A stretch of DNA of 11,104 nucleotides from an uncultured Pseudomonadota bacterium (GTDB taxonomy: Bacteria > Pseudomonadota > Gammaproteobacteria > Burkholderiales > Rhodocyclaceae): positions 1 to 11,104 of the forward strand of contig CAMLHL010000081.1 in the NCBI GenBank assembly GCA_946479855.1, written 5' to 3'. Positions 7,176-11,104 of this stretch are shown in pieces. The stretch's first letter is position 1; every line of letters begins with the position of its first letter. The notes under the pieces are model-generated. The model saw only the letters and a list, made by a program, of their open reading frames with translations, did not search any database and was not told the DNA's origin. A program made the translations under genes and the position numbers.

Positions 7176-9771
7176 GGCCGGTCCCCCTTGATACGGGAAA
7201 TAGAATGAGCAGCCCCCCGCTGGCGCCGCTGTGTTCTCCCAAGCGCCGATACTGGGCCTGCCAGAGGCGTGTCGCGGATTGCCAGACCAGCATCCCGCCA
7301 TCTCCCCCCCGGACCAGATCCATCAACGCCTCGGGCAGCGAATCCCCCAGCTCCGCCCCGAGGAGTGCCCCGCCTCCGCCGATAAGCTGCTCGGCCTCCT
7401 GATTGGCGAACACGATCACCCCATCATCGTCAAACCCCAGCACGGGGAACGGCACGCACTGGAGAATTTCCTGGGCGACATTCAGCGTCGTTTCATCCTG
7501 CTCGATGCGCCTGTCCTTTTCGGCCAAGGTCCCGAGCAGTTTTGCGTTGGCTTGAGCCAGTTCCTTGTTGGCAATCTGGATTTCCGAATTCAGACGACGG
7601 TTTTCGTCGGCCAGTTCCTTGTAACGGAAGGCTTCCTCGATGTTTGCCCGCAGCAGGTCGTCTTCCCACGGTTTGGTCAGGAACTTGTAGATGGCGCCTT
7701 CGTTGATGGCATCGGTGATCGACTGCAGTTCGGTGTAGCCGGAAAGCACCATGCGCACCGTGTGCGGATGGATGGTCTTGACGCGGCGCAGAAATTCAAC
7801 CCCGGTCATGCCGGGCATGCGCTGGTCGGAAACGATGACATCCACTTCATGCTGGGCCAGCAGTTCAAGGGCGGCGGCACCACTGTTGGCAGTCAGCATA
7901 TGGTATCCATCGCGACGCAGAATGCGGCGCAACGAGGAGAGGATGTTCTCTTCATCATCGACCAGCAAAATGGTCCGCCGAGGTTTTTCCAAGCGCATCG
8001 GCAAACCGGGGATGCGGCAGCGATCGGTGAGAATTTTTTCCATCTCGGCGGCATCGACCGGACGGCTGAAGAAATACCCCTGGATCTGGTCGCAATGATT
8101 GGCAATCAGCAATGCCAGTTGCCCTTCCGTTTCGACGCCTTCGGCGATCACCTTGAGTTTCAGGTTATGCGCCATGGTGATCACCGCCCGGGTAATCGAG
8201 GCATCGTCCGGATTGGCCGTAATATCCTGGACGAAGGAGCGGTCAACCTTGACGGCATCGATCGGGAATCGTTTCAGGTAGGAGAGGCTGGAATAGCCGG
8301 TGCCGAAATCATCGACGGAAAAACGCATCCCCAACTGGCGCAGTTCCGACAGGGTGGCGATCACCCGGTCGACGTTGCGCATCAGCACGCTTTCGGTCAG
8401 CTCCAGCTCCAGGCAATCTCCCGGCAGACCGCTTTCGGCCAGCGCCTCGCGGACGGAATCCGCCAGTTCATTGTCCTCGAACTGGTTGGCCGAAATATTG
8501 ACGGCGATGGTCGGGCGCCCCAAGCCAAGGTCAATCCAGCGTTTCAACTGGCGGCAGGCATCGCGCAACGCCCAGCGCCCGACACTCTTGATCATCCCGC
8601 TTTCCTCGAGCATCGGGATGAATTCGCCCGGCATCATCAGACCACGTAGCGGGTGACGCCAGCGCAGCAGTGCCTCGACGCCGACGATCTCGCCGTTGGA
8701 ACAGCTGACCTTGGGCTGATAGAACAATTCGAACTCGTCGCGCACCAGGGCCAGACGCAGATCGGCATCGAGACGCAGGCGCTCCATGACGCCCTGGTTC
8801 ATGGTCGCGGCGTAATACTGGTAGCAGTTGCGCCCCGCCTCCTTGGCCAACCTCGCCGCCGTCTCGGCGTAGTGCAGCAAAGTTTCGGCATCATCGGTAT
8901 CGGTCGGAAAGGTCGAGATCCCCATGCTGATCGTCACAACGACATCCTGATCGGCGATCCTGAGCGGCCTCTCCAGTTCGGCCATCAACTTCCTGGCGAC
9001 GACTGCCGCCTCACTGTCGCCAGCCATGCCCGAAACGATGATGGCGAACTCGTCCCCTCCCAGGTGGCCGGCGCTATCGCTCTTGCGCAGCAAGCCGGTG
9101 ACGCGTTCGGCCAGCATGCCGAGGAGTGCGTCCCCCGCATCGTGGCCCAGCAGATCATTGGTGCTCTTGAAATGATCAACATTGAAGAAAACGACTGCGC
9201 AACCGGTGTTGTGGCGCTTGGCCAAAGCCAGGCTACTGGCCAGCCGGTCGAGAAAAAGCAGGCGATTCGGCAAGCCGGTCAGGCGGTCGAAATGAGCCAG
9301 CTCGAACAGTTTCCACTCAAGCAGCACATCGTGGGTGACATCGAAGTGCATGGCCAGCGCCCCCCGTTCGCCGGCGAAGTCGAGGTGGGAAATATGGACG
9401 CGGAACCAGCGGCGCTCTTCGCCGGCAGGGCAGGAATAAACAAAGGACGCCACATCCCGGGTGGCGGCGAGAACGCCATCCAGCCTCTCGGCAGCAGAAC
9501 TCCGGGCCTCGCCGGCGTCGATGCCGGCACTTCCGAAGATGGCGAGGTATTCCGTACCCGCCGCCGCTCCCGCCAAGGGACCAGCGCTCTCGCAACTGGC
9601 TGCTTGCCAGCGCTGATTGGCGGCCACGATGCGCCCCTTGGCGTCAATCTGGGCGACACACCCGGGAATCGCGTCAAGCAGCGATGGGGCGAGGCACGGA
9701 TTCTGGCCGGGGAATGCGACGTCGAGCAGCGGAATATCCGTTCTCGCACGGCCTGATTGAGGTTCCGCCAT
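7165..9771 (-). CDS. PAS-GGDEF-EAL-REC-PAS protein (c-di-GMP phosphodiesterase, probably degenerate cyclase)
   Basis: An 868-residue protein, with no membrane segment seen. Domains: PAS-like (about 28-150), GGDEF (about 155-320), EAL (about 330-585), REC (about 598-715), coiled coil (about 715-765), PAS-like (about 766-860). GGDEF keeps the GGDEF motif (238-242) and inhibitory RxxD (R229-D232), but N197 stands where the metal-binding Asp of cyclases (PleD D327) is expected, so cyclase activity is doubtful. EAL looks complete: E366-L368, N425, ELTE (457-460), DDFGTG (487-492), K508, E544, Q564; hydrolysis of c-di-GMP to pGpG is therefore likely. REC has DD 605-606, phospho-acceptor D649 and K700 in KPW. 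A REC after the EAL domain is an uncommon order. ATG 9771 has GAGGAG 6 nt upstream and an AT-rich promoter-like stretch before that. It is the first gene of the operon. Confidence 0.95.
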   Translation of the reverse strand: MAEPQSGRARTDIPLLDVAFPGQNPCLAPSLLDAIPGCVAQIDAKGRIVAANQRWQAASCESAGPLAGAAAGTEYLAIFGSAGIDAGEARSSAAERLDGVLAATRDVASFVYSCPAGEERRWFRVHISHLDFAGERGALAMHFDVTHDVLLEWKLFELAHFDRLTGLPNRLLFLDRLASSLALAKRHNTGCAVVFFNVDHFKSTNDLLGHDAGDALLGMLAERVTGLLRKSDSAGHLGGDEFAIIVSGMAGDSEAAVVARKLMAELERPLRIADQDVVVTISMGISTFPTDTDDAETLLHYAETAARLAKEAGRNCYQYYAATMNQGVMERLRLDADLRLALVRDEFELFYQPKVSCSNGEIVGVEALLRWRHPLRGLMMPGEFIPMLEESGMIKSVGRWALRDACRQLKRWIDLGLGRPTIAVNISANQFEDNELADSVREALAESGLPGDCLELELTESVLMRNVDRVIATLSELRQLGMRFSVDDFGTGYSSLSYLKRFPIDAVKVDRSFVQDITANPDDASITRAVITMAHNLKLKVIAEGVETEGQLALLIANHCDQIQGYFFSRPVDAAEMEKILTDRCRIPGLPMRLEKPRRTILLVDDEENILSSLRRILRRDGYHMLTANSGAAALELLAQHEVDVIVSDQRMPGMTGVEFLRRVKTIHPHTVRMVLSGYTELQSITDAINEGAIYKFLTKPWEDDLLRANIEEAFRYKELADENRRLNSEIQIANKELAQANAKLLGTLAEKDRRIEQDETTLNVAQEILQCVPFPVLGFDDDGVIVFANQEAEQLIGGGGALLGAELGDSLPEALMDLVRGGDGGMLVWQSATRLWQAQYRRLGEHSGASGGLLILFPVSRGTGHES
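7182..7189 (-). promoter_or_regulatory. Strong ribosome binding site for the 60-aa gene
   Basis: AAGGGGGA on the minus strand, 6 nt before ATG 7175 and inside the last codons of the GGDEF-EAL gene. It is among the strongest Shine-Dalgarno matches in the window and fixes the start of the small gene. Confidence 0.7.
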
Positions 9772-9784
9772 GTAGATCTCCTCG

Positions 9785-9820
9785 TCGCTTTATATATTTT
9801 GCTATTTTAGCTATTTATAC
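9785..9820 (-). promoter_or_regulatory. AT-rich promoter-like region of the c-di-GMP operon
   Basis: This stretch is almost entirely A/T, in strong contrast to the GC-rich surroundings, and lies just upstream of GAGGAG (minus strand, 9783-9778) and ATG 9771. On the minus strand it contains several -10-like hexamers (TATAAA, TAAAAT, TATATA). On the plus strand two 9-bp near-repeats, GCTATTTTA and GCTATTTAT (9801-9818), sit in tandem. No good -35 box was found at standard spacing, so the exact promoter is uncertain; an activator or UP-like role is possible. Confidence 0.5.
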
Positions 9821-9828
9821 ATCGCCTT

Positions 9829-9849
9829 GGCTGGCCTGATTCCCCAGCC
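9829..9849. terminator. Possible hairpin after rtcB
   Basis: GGCTGG (9829-9834) and CCAGCC (9844-9849) form a 6-bp GC-rich stem with a 9-nt loop, 15 bp beyond the rtcB stop. No T-tract follows in the rtcB direction, so it is a weak terminator candidate. If it does not stop transcription, rtcB reads into the c-di-GMP operon. Confidence 0.3.
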
Positions 9850-9863
9850 ATAGTTATCCGGTT

Positions 9864-11060
9864 TCAGCCCTTGACGCAAATCACCTGCTTCAAGGTGTGC
9901 CTGATTTCCGTCAGGTCGCACTGATTCGCCATGACCTGGTCAATGTCCTTGTAGGCGCCGGGAATCTCGTCGATGACCCCCTTGTCCTTGCGACAGACGA
10001 CACCGTCCGTCTGTTGCCGTAAATCGGTTTCGCTGAAGGCGCGAACGGCGGCATGCCGGCTCATCCGGCGACCGGCGCCATGGGCGCTGGAGTCGAAGCT
10101 CTCCGGACTGCCCTTGCCAGATACGATGTAGCTGCGCACCCCCATACTGCCTGGAATGATGCCGAGGTCGCCGAGCCGGGCACGAATGGCTCCCTTGCGG
10201 GTGACCCAGACATCGGCGCCATAGTGATGTTCGCGCGCCACATAGTTGTGGTGGCAATTGACCACTTCGCTGGTCACGGCGAACGCCGGCAGATGGCGCT
10301 GCAAACCGGCCAGGACGAGGTCGATCATGCACTGGCGATTGGCGTAGGCATATTCCTGCGCCCAATGCACGGCCTCGACGTAATCCGCAAAATTCGCGCT
10401 ACCTTCTTTGAAATAAGCCAGGTCGCGGTCGGGCAACTGGACCTGCTGGCGTTCCATGTCACGCCGGGCCAGTTCGATGAAATAGCTGGCCAGCGCATTG
10501 CCGATGCCGCGGCTGCCCGAATGCAACATGACCCAGACCTGGTCGGCCTCGTCGAGGCAGACTTCGATGAAATGGTTGCCGCCCCCCAGGGTGCCCAGCT
10601 GATTGACCCACTTCGAAAACTTGCCAAAGCGCTTGAGCAGTTGCGGGTGCTTCTGCAGCATCGCCTTCAGGCGCGGCTCGAAGGGCCGTGCCGCCAGGGT
10701 CGGTGCCCGCTCGTCGTCATGCTGCGCCGGGCCGACCGGCACATCGTGCGTGATTTGGTCAAAAATCTTTCTCAGCGCCTTTTCGCTGAGTTCGTTGGCG
10801 CCAATGGAGAGCCGGCAGGCGACCATGCCGCAGCCGATATCGACACCGACCGCGGCCGGCACGATGGCTTGCCGCGTGGCGATGACCGAACCGATGGTGG
10901 CGCCGATGCCGAGGTGAACATCGGGCATCGCGGCAACGTGATGATGAATGAAAGGCAGGCTGGCGATATTGGCCAGCTGCTGGCGCGAACGGTCATCGAC
11001 ATCGTCGGTCCAGATCTTGACGGGAACCCCCGCCGTGCGCAGGATTTGGCAAACTGGCAT
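9864..11060 (-). CDS. rtcB: RNA-splicing ligase RtcB (3'-phosphate/5'-OH RNA ligase)
   Basis: A 398-residue protein, close to the 408 of E. coli RtcB. RtcB joins RNA 3'-phosphate or 2',3'-cyclic phosphate ends to 5'-OH ends using GTP and Mn2+, in RNA repair and tRNA healing. Numbered from the chosen start: MPDVHLGIGATIGSVI begins at 45, DIGCG holds D74 and metal ligand C77, GGGNHF holds H163, HSGSRG begins with H180, NCHHNY holds H270/H271, and HGAGR holds H327, equivalent to the E. coli His that becomes guanylylated (H337). The protein ends in CVKG, typical of the family. I chose ATG 11060 because the following residues align with the usual RtcB N-terminus (APVKMWT-like PVKIWT) and a weak AGG lies 7 nt upstream; an in-frame TTG at 11093 has no visible binding site. 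No rtcA, archease or rtcR is in view, but the upstream side is cut off. Confidence 0.96.
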   Translation of the reverse strand: MPVCQILRTAGVPVKIWTDDVDDRSRQQLANIASLPFIHHHVAAMPDVHLGIGATIGSVIATRQAIVPAAVGVDIGCGMVACRLSIGANELSEKALRKIFDQITHDVPVGPAQHDDERAPTLAARPFEPRLKAMLQKHPQLLKRFGKFSKWVNQLGTLGGGNHFIEVCLDEADQVWVMLHSGSRGIGNALASYFIELARRDMERQQVQLPDRDLAYFKEGSANFADYVEAVHWAQEYAYANRQCMIDLVLAGLQRHLPAFAVTSEVVNCHHNYVAREHHYGADVWVTRKGAIRARLGDLGIIPGSMGVRSYIVSGKGSPESFDSSAHGAGRRMSRHAAVRAFSETDLRQQTDGVVCRKDKGVIDEIPGAYKDIDQVMANQCDLTEIRHTLKQVICVKG

Positions 11061-11104
11061 CGGCTGGCCTAGGGCGACCGCGAATCTCGGCAAGCGAGCG
11101 GCAG

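Noticed and set aside
7231..8649. Plus-strand open frame of 472 codons opposite the GGDEF-EAL gene
   Set aside because: It is antisense to clearly recognisable EAL and REC motifs, and its translation shows no family motif. Long antisense open frames are common in GC-rich DNA.
8653..9756. Plus-strand open frame of 367 codons opposite the PAS-GGDEF part
   Set aside because: A mirror of a well-supported gene, with low-complexity content rich in Gln, Gly and Ala and no recognisable domain.
9772..9863. Sigma-54 promoter upstream of the operon
   Set aside because: No GG-N10-GC arrangement matching the -24/-12 consensus was found in the gap.
9864..11060. RtcB as part of the c-di-GMP operon or of an RNA-repair defence island
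   Set aside because: A 92-bp gap with a promoter-like region separates it from the operon, and no rtcA, archease, toxin or nuclease partner is visible; the upstream side is outside the window.
10053..11072. Plus-strand open frame of 339 codons opposite rtcB
   Set aside because: Antisense shadow of a highly conserved RtcB sequence; no motif of its own.

Overview
The window looks like a piece of a Gram-negative, GC-rich betaproteobacterial chromosome. A Rhodocyclales (Dechloromonas/Azonexus-like) origin is my guess, from protein flavour and the density of c-di-GMP and two-component genes; no rRNA or marker gene confirms it. There are no tRNA or rRNA genes, CRISPR arrays, insertion sequences or phage genes. 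Coding density is very high, and the only gaps that look regulatory are 680-826 and 9772-9863.

Layout. (1) 1-679, plus strand: the 3' part of a YajD-type HNH nuclease gene, then a complete yjbQ gene. (2) 827-2110, plus strand: an orphan REC-histidine kinase with its own extended -10 promoter and a TTG start. (3) 2122-9771, minus strand: six tightly packed genes. In transcription order they are a PAS-GGDEF-EAL-REC-PAS protein, a 60-residue protein of unknown function, an HDOD protein, a hemerythrin-PAS histidine kinase, a REC-HD-GYP phosphodiesterase and a small single-domain response regulator. Junctions overlap by 11, 4, 4 and 23 bp, or nearly abut, so this reads as one translationally coupled operon driven from an AT-rich region at about 9785-9820. 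(4) 9864-11060, minus strand: RNA ligase RtcB, upstream of the operon and separated from it by 92 bp. The orphan kinase and the operon converge, with only 11 bp between their stop codons.

How the parts may work together (inference). The hemerythrin domain has all seven di-iron ligands, so the operon kinase is a plausible sensor of O2, NO or redox state. Three REC domains of one recognisable subtype (RMP, GxIYR/K and KPW motifs) lie in the same operon: one on an HD-GYP domain, one on a GGDEF-EAL protein, and one nearly alone. This suggests a branched phosphorelay controlling c-di-GMP breakdown. The GGDEF domain carries Asn where the metal-binding Asp is expected, while its EAL domain looks complete, so the system may mainly degrade c-di-GMP. 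The HD-GYP domain also has Asn at a position usually held by a metal-ligand Asp. The orphan kinase shares its catalytic core with the operon kinase, including two perfectly identical inverted DNA stretches of 49 and 45 bp, so the two are close paralogues and may cross-talk.
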